Source: Crotophaga sulcirostris
Taxonomy: Eukaryota; Chordata; Aves; Cuculiformes; Crotophagidae
NCBI GenBank assembly: GCA_013397455.1
Contig: VYZB01000172.1
Span: 915,685 to 979,684, forward strand
Direction: 5' to 3'
DNA length: 64,000 nucleotides
In this document: positions 10,478-23,900 of the stretch, one piece after another
Layout of the letters: every line of letters begins with the position of its first letter
Position numbering within the stretch: position 1 is the stretch's first letter
The notes under the pieces: model-generated
What the model saw: only the letters and a program-made list of their open reading frames with translations
Told to the model about the DNA's origin: nothing
The model's database searches: none
Position numbers and translations under genes: made by a program

Positions 10478-13400
10478 TAAAAAAACCTAGTAAAACAAAG
10501 TGTTGTTGTTTTCCTGTGCATGACAACAGGAACCAATACAGTATCAAATATTTACACCTAACTGCAAAGGAATTAATCTATAGCAAACTCTAGCACTAAG
10601 GGTATGTCATCTTTGGTTATTAAGCAAAATGGCAACTCTGGAATCATTTTGATTTCCAAAGACCTTCTGCACATTTAAATAGATCTATAGATACAGATAA
10701 ATATCCTTTATCCTGTAGGGTTCTTCAATATATTCAGTAGGTTCAGACAGACATTTCTCGCCTTGAATTTTGGCTCAAGAAAACTGGGCCTCTTAAGCAA
10801 ACGTTAGTGGGTTCAAAACAAAACAAAACACCTTTATGACAAGAGAGCCATAAGTTTTTTGTTTCAGCACTCAAGTGCATTTATTCATCTGAGAACCAGG
10901 GAATGTTAGGAATTAAATGTCCTGCATAGATGTTGTTCCTGTATGAACTGCCTTACTCTAGAAGTACAGATACTAGCATTAACAGTCACTAGACTTGCTC
11001 AGGCACCACAAAACCTCACCAGATCCCTGCTTTGTCTAAGGTAATTAGCTTTTCCAAGAGGAAAAGTTTATTAGCTCAGAGTAATGCTATGCTTACAACA
11101 TTGAATTTCTTCCAGGACCTCATGTGTTATGTCTGCAGAGAACTGTGATGAGATTCATGAATATATAAACCTATTCAGGAAGCACTGTATCATACCTTGC
11201 TACAAGAGTCAAACTGACCTCAGAGTACACTCACCATTGTAACTGTTTTCAAAGTAATCCCACACACCAACAACACGGAGAAGCTGCCAACAAGGAAAAG
11301 AATGCAGTTGGTTTTAGACTAAAGAAAGGGCAAGGGAATACCCATAGACAGTCTCCACAGGTACAATCTCTTTTTTTCAGTCTTACCTCTTCCTCGAAGT
11401 CATTACATGCATACAAACACATACTCTCAATTTGCTCAAATTAAGACAGATAAATATTTAAACTTGATTTGCAAATAATGCTTGCACACTTTTGGAAGAG
11501 CTTGCGGCTTTTTTCAGTGCTCAAAAAAATTAAAAGAAATGCATGAATGTATAACTTTCTTTTCCTCTACCCTAACCATGACTTTTGCCCGTCAGTGGCA
11601 GTCAAAGGTGACCTAAACAGACTTGATGTATTTCTTGTAACTGTGAATGCTAGACTATATTAATGATGAGGACTTTCATTGATTTACTGTAGCTTACCAA
11701 ATAAAACAGAATGAATGTACTACATACGAGTCTTTTGCCCAGAACAGCAGTGATTAGCATTCAAAACAGATCTAGAAGAACAGATTTTAAGGGACAGAAT
11801 GAGAGAAAGGTGTAAAAAGAGTCAAAAGAGTTCTCTCTCCCTCTTCAGCTAGATGCCAATTCTTACTTCAAGTAAATAAATTTAACATACTAAGGAACAA
11901 CACTTTACAGAGAACAGTTTGTTTCCTTTTCACTGTTTCTATTACCATTAAGCAAGAATTAAAATTAAAGAACGTTACCTTGAGGCCTCATTCTGCATCC
12001 TCCACAAACAAGAGTGCCAGGTGGCACTACCTAAGAGGACAGCAGAAGAGAGCTACAAGCATCTCTTGAGCTTTAGTAAGACACACAGGATTTGATGCCA
12101 TATGTTACTCACAAAACAGTTTTAGAAGTACAGTAATAAGTACCTTCTTATAGCCCTAGATTTAGATGAGAAAAATATTGGTTGGCTCAGAGAGTTAAAT
12201 AAATAAACAGATCTTGACTACTGCTCTGAGATATATATGACCATACCACTTATCTTATTTCTTTTACTCGACCTTCAGTTGCTCTGTGATGTTATTCTGA
12301 ACTTCAGGCATCCTCCTACATCTGAAGGTGGAACATCTGACTTTGGACATAAAAACCAAGGACAAAAAATTCCCACAACTTAGTGTAATTCTGCAGCTTT
12401 CTTTGTACGATAAGTAAAGAAGGAAGGAAAGCCTTTATAATTTGAAGTGTATCACACCTGACTAAAAGCAACAAGCAGGAATCATTTTCTCTCTGATTAA
12501 AATCAAGGAACTTCCATATTCTGAAAGTAAAAAAAAGGAAAACTTCTGTGCAAGAGCCCTGAAATAATTTTTGCTGCTTCTCTAATTATCTTCACATTTT
12601 TTTAAAAAATAAAAAATAAAAAAGTACATTTCAGCTATTGATCATTCTGTGTTTAAGTGCAAATTCACAACCTCTTATCTCCTAAAACATGTCTGTACTA
12701 GTCCAAAAACATCAGATCTGGAAACAAGGCGTGTGACTATCATGATTCATGATACAGCAGACATAAGGCAACTGACATAATTCCAGTTTGTTTTAGAGTT
12801 TTTTTTCCTGCATTTATATTGCATTATTACCTCCTGTCATGAGAATCTGGTTGAATATTTTATCCAGGCTCTAGCACATCTTCAGTTACTCCCAGAAGAA
12901 CAACCTTAACAACCCATTCCACAACATCTGTCAGCCATACAGACTGGAATGACTGTGTTTTCAGCACTCAGTCTTGCAGTCACATCTGCTGGAAACAACT
13001 GGCTGAATTGAAAGCCGTTGCTTGGTTTCTGAAGAGCACCTTAGGACTTTTCAAATCCACTCAAGAGAGCTATGGGATTGCGACTGCATACACAGAGGGC
13101 TAGTGATGATGATTAGCATCCGTCCTCCCGCCTGTTACGAAGTTTTCTTCCCATTGCCACTATTGTAGCTGACAAACTACTGAAAGATTTCCTAGGCAGT
13201 CTCTCAGCATAACCTCTGCAGATCAAACACACAGAGGAGCATGTAACATACTCACACCAAGAGTTTACATACGCAGAAATCTTGAATGCAAAATTACATA
13301 TCTGTAATATAATGAAAGCGAGTTAGCCCTCTCCTACATAGGGAATACCCACAGAAGTACAGTAAATAATTTAATAAGGTTTTTGTTGCTCTTCGAATGC

Positions 13401-13624
13401 ATGCTGTACTACATAAAGATTTAAGGAGCAAATACACTGGAAGTTACCATATCTACACCCTTCATGAGTTTAGTTAATAAGGAAATCAAAAAAGCAAGCT
13501 ACGGATGTGTTGTACACCAGAGGATACTTGGCCATGCTGGGAAGACTAGCCAATGGCTAATGTAAGTATAAGCCACCCCAGCTAATGAGGAGGCATAATC
13601 GTAGGATTTCCAGCACAACAATTT
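10478..13624. other. non-coding DNA, nothing recognised
   Basis: No gene or recognisable repeat. AT-rich, with short A/T runs, for example near 12600-12622. Confidence 0.5.
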
Positions 13625-13643
13625 GGGGGGGGGGGGGGGGGGG
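13625..13643 (+). repeat. poly-G homopolymer, 19 G
   Basis: An uninterrupted run of 19 G, preceded by ATTT and followed by CTAAC. Runs this long are rare in AT-rich vertebrate DNA, can fold into G-quadruplexes and are prone to length errors in sequencing, so the exact count is uncertain. Confidence 0.9.
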
Positions 13644-16600
13644 CTAACTACTTTTATTTTCACTTCTTTCTCTTCCAAAGACAATACTGTCTCTAGATAT
13701 CTTTCCTGACTAAAAATCAGTTCAAATATTTCTGAAATATTCCAGGAAAACTTTCCAATAGTGCCGCTGTTTTTCACTGACACCCACTGAATACATTATT
13801 TACCAGTTTATTGAGCCCCACATTCCAGCTAGGGTTCTCTGAATTCCAAAGCACTAGCATAAAACTGGATAGAAATATTACTTTGATTATTGACTCCAAG
13901 ACTAAAATGCTATACAAGTGCTACTCATACATCTGCCAATGAATAAGGCAAGAAGAAGCGTAACTTGCAATTCACTTTACTACAGCAAGCTTTCTTAAAC
14001 TTGGTAGAGCAGAAATAGATTATACTGGAATAGTCCACAGAACTAAAAACAGGGTGAATTTTCTTGACAATAGTCAGAGCACACTCAAATCCCATACCCA
14101 ACGTGAGGGACTTGGGTTTAGTAGGGAACTGGAAAAATAGTGATAATGTTTATCTTCTTTTGAGGGCTGAAGGGGTAGATTTAATTATATATTTCTTACA
14201 ACTAAACATTTTGGTTTTCTTTTAATCCTTTGAGAGTTGACCTTCACACAGTGGAAGGGCTCATAACACCTGAGAACTAAGCTAACAGGTCCTTTGACTT
14301 TCAGCAGAACATAAGATCTATTAGACAAAGTAAAACAGCCTCATGATGCTGGCAGTAGAAGGTTTGAACACAAATCAGACCCTTTGAAAATCAATAGAGA
14401 TAGAAAATGTAACAGCTGTCCCAGGAAATGGCATGACATCTATGGATGGTATATGCTTATCTGTGCTTCAAGTAACTTCCTAAAGCCCAGAAAAGAGATA
14501 GGGGTACAGTAAGGTACTTGTCTACTAAAATGAGGGTATAAATACTGAGTCTACCAGCATGAAGAACTCCATACCCAGCCTCACCCCTGGAGCTGTGTTT
14601 CTTCTGCTGTAGGATGAACTTTACAGTACGTCTGCTTGCTCTTCAGCTCCCAGCACCAAGGAGTAAGCCAAATCCTTCATCTTTAGTTAAACTTACTATG
14701 GTGCTTGCACTATCCACATTTCCAGAACAACAATTTTTTCCCAATTTTCTGAACCCCACACTCACTCTGCACAAGCTTAGGAGAGCTCAATAGAAACCAT
14801 AGTGCTACCGTAGAGTCTTAAGAAGGGAAGTTGCTGAAGGAAAATGATGGGAACACTTATGGTCTCACCTACAAAACTTTTAAAGCCATTTTTTAATCAA
14901 CAAGCATGTAACAGCAGTCTTGCTCTTGATTAGGTCTAGCCATTGCAGAGAAAGTGAAAATGCCAGATCCATTTTGCTTTTGGGATATTGCAGGTACACT
15001 AAATTGGAAACATATCATCTGCATGTGTACCAGCACTCAACTCCTCTCAAGCGCCTTGAAATGCATGTGCATGACATCAACCAGCAACTTCTCAGCAGCT
15101 CTAGGTTTAAGTTGCTCAAAACTGTACCTTCTAGATCCACATATTAACAAGAGAAGCTTTTGTTTCCTCCTGTTTAAAGTAATTAAATTAATATTGCTGA
15201 ACCTTATACTGCTAAATAAATACTCAAAAACATGACTGAGATAAATTTTCAATATTCAGAAGCAAAAAAAGCAAATAAATAGAACCTGACATTATTAAAA
15301 TCTTATGATTTCTATACTAATCTATTGAGTCCAAGGTTTTCAAATACCTAACATCCACCAACACCGTGTAAACAAAGGTTTCCATTATAACTATTATGAA
15401 GTCCATATGGTTCCCAAAGAAATAAAACCCTACAATAAAGTTTTGATGTTCAAAGAACCTCAAGAGTGGAAGGTCTAAAAATCCTCTCTCCCCCCAGCAG
15501 AAATATTCCCCAGAATACTAAAATCCTTGTCCACATGAATAAAGGACAGCCTGCATCACAGATATATAAACTGTTTTAGGACCCACTTACATTATCATGC
15601 CAGTAATACTGCATGACGTATCTAAGAAATGTTCCATTAACCAATTGAGCCATTGGCTTAGAGATCAAAACAAACCTACAACAGCACCTCAAAAAGGAGG
15701 GAGGAGCTTGTATGACAAATCTACACTGAGCTTCATGCACAACTGATTAAGTAATTACAGTGCTCAAGTTAGCTACCTCATGTGCACCCATATTGTGCTG
15801 CTTTCCCAGCACTAGCTACGTCAAGGAAAGCCCAGAGCTTCACTCATGTTAGTGCACTGAGGACTGTTCACACTAGGCAGCTAACCGATGAATTATGTCC
15901 TCATGCCTCCTTTTATTTAGGGATCTATTCCAATCTCATCCACATATTTTGTTGCTCAGCCCTTCTGTAAAATCTGTTTGTAACAGAGCCTTGCTTGGCA
16001 GAATTAGGAGCATTTTCTCCCTGACCAGGTACCACAGATTTGCCAAAGAGAGTTAAAGGGGTCTTCTAGTGCACTCGGAGTTTTTTCAACACTAATATAA
16101 CTCCATCAATTAAACAACTCTGACATCCATTTTTGCATATAAACAAGCTTTAAATAAGCAGCTTCTCTGGTCTATCATTACCTTTTGTTCCATCTCTGAG
16201 TGACTCCCCCTCTTCCTCTGTGAAATGATAAGAACTACTCAGAGATGTTTTTTCAGATGGGTTCAGTATCAAGCAGAACAGAGTAGTGGGGAAAGCATGT
16301 ATATTGTGAAATTTTGTGAAGTCTGCCAAATTCCAGTTAGTGGAGGAACTTAACAGAAATTCATCAGAGTAATATAAATTACAGAGGCTTTTACTAGCCA
16401 AACCAAACTGGATTTTTTTAAATCTTTCAATCTGTTCCTGAGAGGGAAACATACCAACTGGGGACATGCTACACAAAGCTGGTAAATATTGTAACAATTA
16501 TCTTTGCACACATCTGATTACTTGTGGTGTCTATTAGCCTTTGGGGTACAGAGGAAGCAGCAGAGGATAAACAATAGCTTATTTGCTTCTTCTCATTGCC

Positions 16601-17629
16601 CTTCCTGTCCTTTTCTCTCTGTGTTGAGGGCTGCTGAGTGACTGCCCCAGATGTAATGCTAGCATGCTTCCATGAATCACACGAACAAAGGGTGTGCAGA
16701 CATTGTTGTGCAGCAGCAATATCAGAGCTCCCTGCTCCCATCCCTCCCACAGGCTATGAATGCTTCAATCCTCTAACCTACTTTGCTTTTACACGTCTGG
16801 CAGATTGTCAGCTGCTTTGCTCCCAGTAGACATTAGAACAACTCAGGACTTGCTGAATATTCAGAGAATCACAAAAGAAAAAAGGTGTGGGAGCTCACTC
16901 AAGCCTATACCCGTGCCTCAGGGAAGACCAGGTAGACTCAAACCATTCATGACAGATTTGTCTCACCTGTTCTTATCAGCTTCCAATGAGGCACTCACAG
17001 TTTTCCTAGGCAACGTAATCCAGCACTGAGCTATCTTTCTGGCTATTTTTCTCACCTAGAGAAATCTCTCATGCTACAATACGGTCCCATTATTTCTCGC
17101 CCTGCCCACCACAGCCTTAGAGAATTGATTGTTCTTTTCCTCTTTCGCATTGTCTTTTCAAAATTCAAAACTCCTGTGAGCAAAATGTCTCAGGTCTCCA
17201 TTGCTGGTTATGCTCTGGATTCCACATATTTTCCTTCAGGCTCAGGGTCCAAACAGCACATCACACCATACAGAAGACTTAGCAATGCCAACTGTTAAGG
17301 TTTCTATTCCTGCACTACATGCACCTCTCCTATATTTCACTTGCACCAGTGTGAATCTCATTATTTGATTTGGCAGCTGTCATGAAAACACACACTTTTT
17401 TCTGAAAAGCCTGTCCTTCCCTTATGGGATATCTGAGGGAAGCAAAGGCATATTAGAAAACAGGCTACATGTTATACCACCAAAGTTCAGAGACTGAAGA
17501 TGGAGAGTTTAAATTACAAAAAGGGAACATTTTATTTTGATTTGAGCAGAGTTAGGACAAATTATTGCCACTAATATCTCTTGTTCTTCTGCAGCTGGAA
17601 ATAAAGCCAGTACGCTAAGCACACACAAG
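13644..17629. other. non-coding DNA, nothing recognised
   Basis: Short frames on both strands around 14.9-15.25 kb and 16.1-17.3 kb overlap each other and show no family motif. I treat them as chance. Confidence 0.5.
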
Positions 17630-17999
17630 ACAGCCAGGTGATCAGGCCCAGTCACCATGGGTTTATGAAAGGCAGGTCCTGCCAAACTGATGTGATCTCC
17701 TTCTATGACAAGTTTCACGTTTAATGGATGATGGAGAGCCTGTGGATGTGGTGTACCTGGACTTTGGTAAAGCCTTTGACACCATTTGTCACAATATTCT
17801 GCTTGAGAAACTGGCTGCCATTGGCCTGGACAGGCACACCCTCTGCTGGGTAAAAAACTGGCTGGATGCCCGGGCTCAAAAGATGGTGGTAAATGGAGTT
17901 AAACCCAGTTGGAGGTCGATCACAAGGAGTGTTCCCCAGGGTTCAGTGCTGGGGCCAGTCCTGTTCAATATCTTTATCAATGATCTGGACGAGGGGATT
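17630..17999 (+). mobile_element. CR1 LINE fragment lacking its 3' end
   Basis: A 370-bp internal piece of CR1 ORF2 on the plus strand. It starts near the text corresponding to [20 protein letters not shown] and stops abruptly after NDLDEGI, just before the catalytic FADD block. The sequence from 18000 onward has no CR1 similarity. CR1 copies normally keep the 3' end and lose the 5' end, so this pattern needs a later deletion, a rearrangement or a chimaeric insertion event. There is no octamer tail nearby. Confidence 0.93.
17724..17999 (+). pseudogene. CR1 reverse-transcriptase domain fragment
   Basis: An open frame carries central RT motifs: [14 protein letters not shown] (palm motif A, with its catalytic Asp), [17 protein letters not shown], and [21 protein letters not shown] (motif B region). 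The upstream RT text at about 17640-17715 lies in another frame, so a one-base frameshift occurs near 17710-17717. The ATG at 17724 is internal to the element and is not a true start. The frame runs past 17999 into unrelated sequence and ends at a stop near 18074, so the last 25 or so residues are not CR1. Confidence 0.9.
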
Positions 18000-20900
18000 C
18001 CTGGGTTGCTTCCCTTCTCCTCATTCCCCTGTCCTCATCCCAGGGGCTCTTCAGGTTTCCCCCTCTTTTCCTAGGGCTGCTTACAACAAGCACCTGCTTC
18101 CTCCAGTTGAGCACTTGTTGGTTCCAGAGACAACTGGTGAGCCCAAGGCAAGGCTCTGGCCAACTCTCTCACCTACATTTTTCAAGCTAAGGTTGTCCAC
18201 TACTCAATTACTGACCACTCTCCTAACCAGCCTTCTTCAAATCCTTTTGAAGATTTTTATAAAAAAAATTTTACAAGGAAACCATTAGATATTAGTCATC
18301 CATTGGCAAAAAGCATTTTAGAAGCCACTATGCCCACGCAAGGATTTCTGATTTTGAGAACTGGGATAGTTCAACCATGTAATAGCCTTCCCCTAAAAGT
18401 TTAAGGACCAATTCTGTTCAAAATGTCAAAAGCCTTGTCTTATGAGCTGAGAAGATCACAAAAAGAAAATTATTAGAAGACCAAATGCATCTAATGCTAA
18501 TTTGGATGTGTCTATCCAGATTCTAGAAGAGTCTATACTAGGACTTCAAGCAGATTAATTTGTGCACAATATATTGTACTCTGCTTTAGAGCTCATGCTC
18601 ATTCCTGCATATGTGAGACCCAAACCCCCTTTCCTGTCCATCCAGAAGAAGAAGCAGAAGAATAGCAGAACAAACACAAGTTTAGGAGGACTGCATATAC
18701 AGATGTCCATTAAGCAAAACTGAAACTATATGAATAATTGAATAAAGGAAAAAATTTGCATCCTAAATGCTTTTCTGTAACCTCAAAAATTGCACAGACA
18801 GAAGAATTTGCTCCTGTTTCCCCGGACTTCAGAGTGCAACTAGCTGACCTGTCCAGACTCCAGTATAATTACTAACTAGCAACCTCTTCACATACACTCT
18901 CCAATATTTTCAGGTGTCTTTTGCCTTATTTTTCATTTCCTGTCCTTAACTATTGTTGTACACTGTTAAAGAGTTGCTATGGTTTACTCTGAAAGCAACT
19001 GAGTAGCAGCGCTATCTGTGAAATGCCTTTATACATTACATACTATTTCATGTTACATTGCTATTTCCTCCAAAGATAAGGCATCTGTTAACCAAGGCAA
19101 AAAATTCCTGTGAATAAACACTGCTGCATTTTGGGGAAGGTATATGTGCACACATATGTATAGATACATGCATATTTGCACGTGTGTGCATGTCTGCATA
19201 TGTATGTACATGCATAGGTAGAAACACATACACAATCTACATGTCAAAATATAATTGGGAAAAAGAAATAAAAAATCTATCAAGGAAAGAAGTATCAACT
19301 CTTCGAAATGCAGAGCTGATACTGCTATTAACAGAATGAATATTGGGACATAACTAAACTGGTATCCAAGGGATTAACAGTCGCTGGTAGCAAACCATTA
19401 AAACGTGTGTGAATTATCACACCAAGTAGTCTATGACTCCTACATGAAATCCCAAGCAAAGAGCACCATATCAGCTTCAAGAAAACTTCCTAATTTCTGT
19501 CTGCTTCCAGTGAAATGGAAGAGCAACATTCCTACAGGGAGGAGCTTGGGAGATCCAGCAGAGATGGCAGGAAGCCTGGCCCACAGTTCATTGTTTCCTG
19601 TCATTAACAAACTTAAAAAACTTGCACAGAAACAACTCTTAGTTGTCTCGGCAGCTGCTGATGCTTACAATGTTACAGACCTTAAATTTAATGACACTTT
19701 CAAAATAGTTGGCAGGGGATAAAATGGGGAAAGAGCCTTGTCAAGCAGTGAAAGAAACACACTGCAGTGAGGAAAGCACTGTGTTCAACCAGAACAGGCC
19801 AACACACAAACCTTGCCTGGTCTCCCAGTACAGTACTGGCTTTTGGATACAGGGCTTGAAAACAGGTGTTCTAGTTTTGAGCTCTTCTTAGGTCACCTGT
19901 ATGGCAACAGCATGCACTGCCCTTTATTTTGCCATGGGAGGATACGAGTTGACATTTAAAATACCATTTTCCTACACTGTATGTACTGAAAAGAACCAAA
20001 AGAAACACCCACACTGAGTTTTAATGGAGCTAAAGTGAATATAGATTTATATTTTAAATTATGTTTTATGTTGAATCCTGTTTAATAAATTTATCACTGC
20101 AGGGAAACATTTTAAATGACAAACACTTAAAGAAAGAGGTTTTCAGTACCTGTGCAAGAAGTCAATGATACACAGGCTTCAGTTCAGTGGGGATCCAAAC
20201 AATGAAAAAGAAAGATCACAGTCATCAAGAGGAGATTATATTTAATTTGAATTGCTGTATTATGAACAAGCTTTCATGACCTTAAGTCACTCAAATGCTA
20301 ATTCTGTTGTCTTATCAGGTAAAAAAAAATGATGTAGTAGTGCATTTAAAAAGACTAAACTGCATAAGTAGAGCTTCCTACAATTTTGATATAACAGAAG
20401 AGGAATTTATTTTGTGTGCTTTGTACCTCTAAATCAACATGCTATTCTGAGTTTTTTAGTCAAGTGAAATAAGCAAACATAAAATGGAAAAAAAACCCAG
20501 TAGATACTAATACACACCCTTCACACAAATTTTGCCTCTTGGACCTTTCTCTCACTATCCATTACAGAAATGACAGATATTTTTTTTCAGTTTTAACACA
20601 ACTGTATAAATGAAGAGAAATGATGAGCAAAACCCAGTATCACTATTGTTATAATGTGGGTCGGGATTCAGTGATCTTTTCAATTAAGTTTCAGAAAATG
20701 TTTCTCAGTAACTGAAAAGAATGGTGGCTTTAAGGTCAATTGTAATGGGGCTTTTAAGGTCAGTTCTCCTTCTCTAGAATTAATTTTAATTCTTACCCTA
20801 TGAAAAATCTTCAGGAAGAAAGCCATTTCCAAACACTTAAGTATATTTATTACTCTCATTTCCACCCTAATTATGCAGATTACTGACTAGAATAAACTGA

Positions 20901-23900
20901 CAGCCCACGTATTCTAACAAGGGTGCTGTTATTGGCAACCCACTTCAACTAAAGGACCTAAGCTGGCAACTTGCCGGCCAACAGCAGTAAATTGCATAAA
21001 AGCAAGAAGACTGCTGCTATCACCTTTCTAGCACAAGGGCACAGTCTGTGAAAGGTACCAGCCTTAGCATGCATAGCCCAAGATCCAAACCTGTGTGCAA
21101 CCTGTGGTCCAATCTTGGCTTGTCAAACACGTGTGATCCTTTGATTTGTCAAACATAGTTAAAGCTAACAATGAAAGAACATCCAGTTCTTGTCTGCTGC
21201 AAGACATGGGCCTTTCCGTCTGGTTGGTTGGTTGGTTTTCAGATCTCAGAACTTTTACTGTATCACAGGTGGAGAGGAACAGAAGTAGTTTGATCTGTAC
21301 CTGTGGGAAAATAGTAATTAGACAGCCCAATACAGAAAAAAATGGATCAAATTTAATTTAGGTGGGATTTGCTGCTTTAGGTAAGTATACTTTCAAAAGC
21401 TCAACTGTTTTGCAGCAATGCATTTGAAGGAAACTAGCAGTGAACAAGAAAGAAAAGTTTGCATTTCCTTGCTAGAATGACTCAAGAAGACTTTAACCAG
21501 TGACACCTGAAAATAAAGCAAACAACAAAACTGCACAAATACCTTGCACATCTCAACAGCTGCTATTTTAGAGCCTAAAAGATTTTGCCATGTGTGCACT
21601 AAGCATAATACCTTCATAAGTCAGCAGGGTAAAAAAACTAAATAATTCATGTTAGCATAAGTAGTGCCCTCTCTGTCACTGGTAATGTTGCACAATTGAA
21701 AGGAGGCAAGATGGACACTTCTTGGAATACACACTGTGATTCTGGAATTCAATCTCAAACAAATCAGGGAAATGGAAAGACACTTCAAAACTAAATCTCA
21801 CAGGAAATGTTCCTGGCAGAAATTATTTCTGCTGTACGTCATGGCAATACAACCAGGGAAAAAGTAAATGGAAGTCTACAACTTGTTGGTTCCTGTATGC
21901 GGTACAAGAGAAAAACAATATTGCATATTTAATACACATTCCCCTTTGATAATGACCATTTGAGCAAGCATTAATCAGATCTAGTCACATGCAGGCTTTC
22001 TAGTATTTCACGCACAATTAACACATTCTAGAAGCCAGGCGGCTCAATAGGACTTGCAAAATTTCAAGTTTGCAATATTTCGTGTTGCAGTGTTTCAAAC
22101 TAATGTGTTAGTGTGCTGTAAGCAGAAACACAGTGCCCATGAGCAGCAGCAGTACAGAGTAATTGAAACACAAAACAACAGACAGATTCTGAGATTTTGA
22201 AGTTGGAAAGGGACTGTTCTAGTCCTCTAATCTTACTCGTGCACCATTATGTGACCAAAATCAAGATGTTTTAGGGTACTAAATAACCCCTAGTTTGACA
22301 ACATGATTGTAAAGGCAGTACACATTTCACTATAATTAAAGCAGCAGATATCTCCAGGACTTAACAAATTATAACTAAAAGCTACAATAAAATGAAAATA
22401 TAATAAAATAACAGATGGTGTTTAAGTCATTAAGAAAGCCACCTCCTTAAACTAACGGATTTCACTGAAGATCATCAAAACCAGTGAAGCTGAAAGCAAA
22501 GCAAAAGCTGATGAAAGTGCAATAAATCCAGAGTAAAGACTAAGAACAGACATACAGCTCCAATGCAATCACAAGTGCTTTTGTGTGTGAAAGGATTCAC
22601 ACGTAATGGAAAATAAAAAAAAAAAATGAATCTGATGGTAAACCTTTCCACAGCTTAAACAGAACAATGTTTTTGAACAAAGGAAGCAGAAAGATGGAGA
22701 AATTAGTTGAGAAGGCAAGAGCAGAAGCAAAATCCACATTGGCTCCCATTTAGTGACATATACTACAGGCATGCTGCAGATGCCTCGTGCAGCCCACACA
22801 CAGTTTCGATGATTTGCTGCCATCTAGAAACAGAGCTCCATCTACACGATCACTACTTGGCTGGTCAAAGACTCCAATTTCCGAGCAAATCAATTCAGCT
22901 CCCTTGATTAGTGCTAATGCCTTTTGTCAATAATGTTGAAGCGTTCCGCATATTAATAAAACCAACCAAATAAATTCCAGTAGGAGGTTAAATTATTCTA
23001 AACCAACACGTTAGTAATAATCCCTAATCTTTTCATATTGTTTATAACGGACATTCACTTGAGTAAGTATGTCTTGCAGCCTCTGAGTGTCTTCGTTGCA
23101 CCTCCTCCTACTTCAGAGGATCTTAGGGATCTCTATTTGGGCACATAACTTGTTCTGGGTGCAAAAGTTGAACTGTTAACCAACTCAGATATGCCTTTTC
23201 AACATGAAATTGAACTTATTTCTTGGATAACCATCATACATAGAAAACATGAAGAGGAATTTAGTTTAGAAGTTTAGTTTAGTTTAGTAGTAGCCCCAAA
23301 GGCCCCCTAAAGTCACAAAGATAAGTGAATAATCCAACAGATTAGCACTCTCTCTTATTTTTTTTTCTTGAAAACAAAACAGATGGAACATCAACAGTGG
23401 GGTTTTCAGCACAGCGCAAAAGCAGTAACATTGTACTTTAAGGACTGCTTTTTACTGGCCAGCTGCAGTTAATTTTTTCCCCTAGCTGTAAGATGCCCTT
23501 CTTTGTAACGTGGGTCTTATTAACAGAACAAGTTCAGTGTGGTCTCTGCTGCCACAGCAGATGAATTCCAATGCAACATATTTTGCATTCCTGGTGTTTT
23601 GTGGAGGTTAGAAACCGGTTTTTAATTTTATTAAGCAATGAAGAATGATGTTACTCAGAAACAGCACTGTGACATAAATCAGCCCAATTTATGATCTAGA
23701 AGCCAGGCTGTTCCAAATCAGAAATTATCTCTGTTCTTGTCACAGCTGTGAGAGTCTTACAAGCACAGTACTTCACTGTAAGCCTTTTCTTAACCCATCC
23801 TTACTGGGAGGAAATGGTGAGTTCCCTAGATAAATAAAAAAAAAGTAGCTCTGGTTTTGGGGAGTAATTCAGCCTTTCAAGTTGCTCTACCACACACTGA

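Noticed and set aside
22190..22260. Possible CR1-type tail (GAAGTTGGAAAGGGAC)
   Set aside because: Only one short segment matches; no octamer tail and no continuing similarity.
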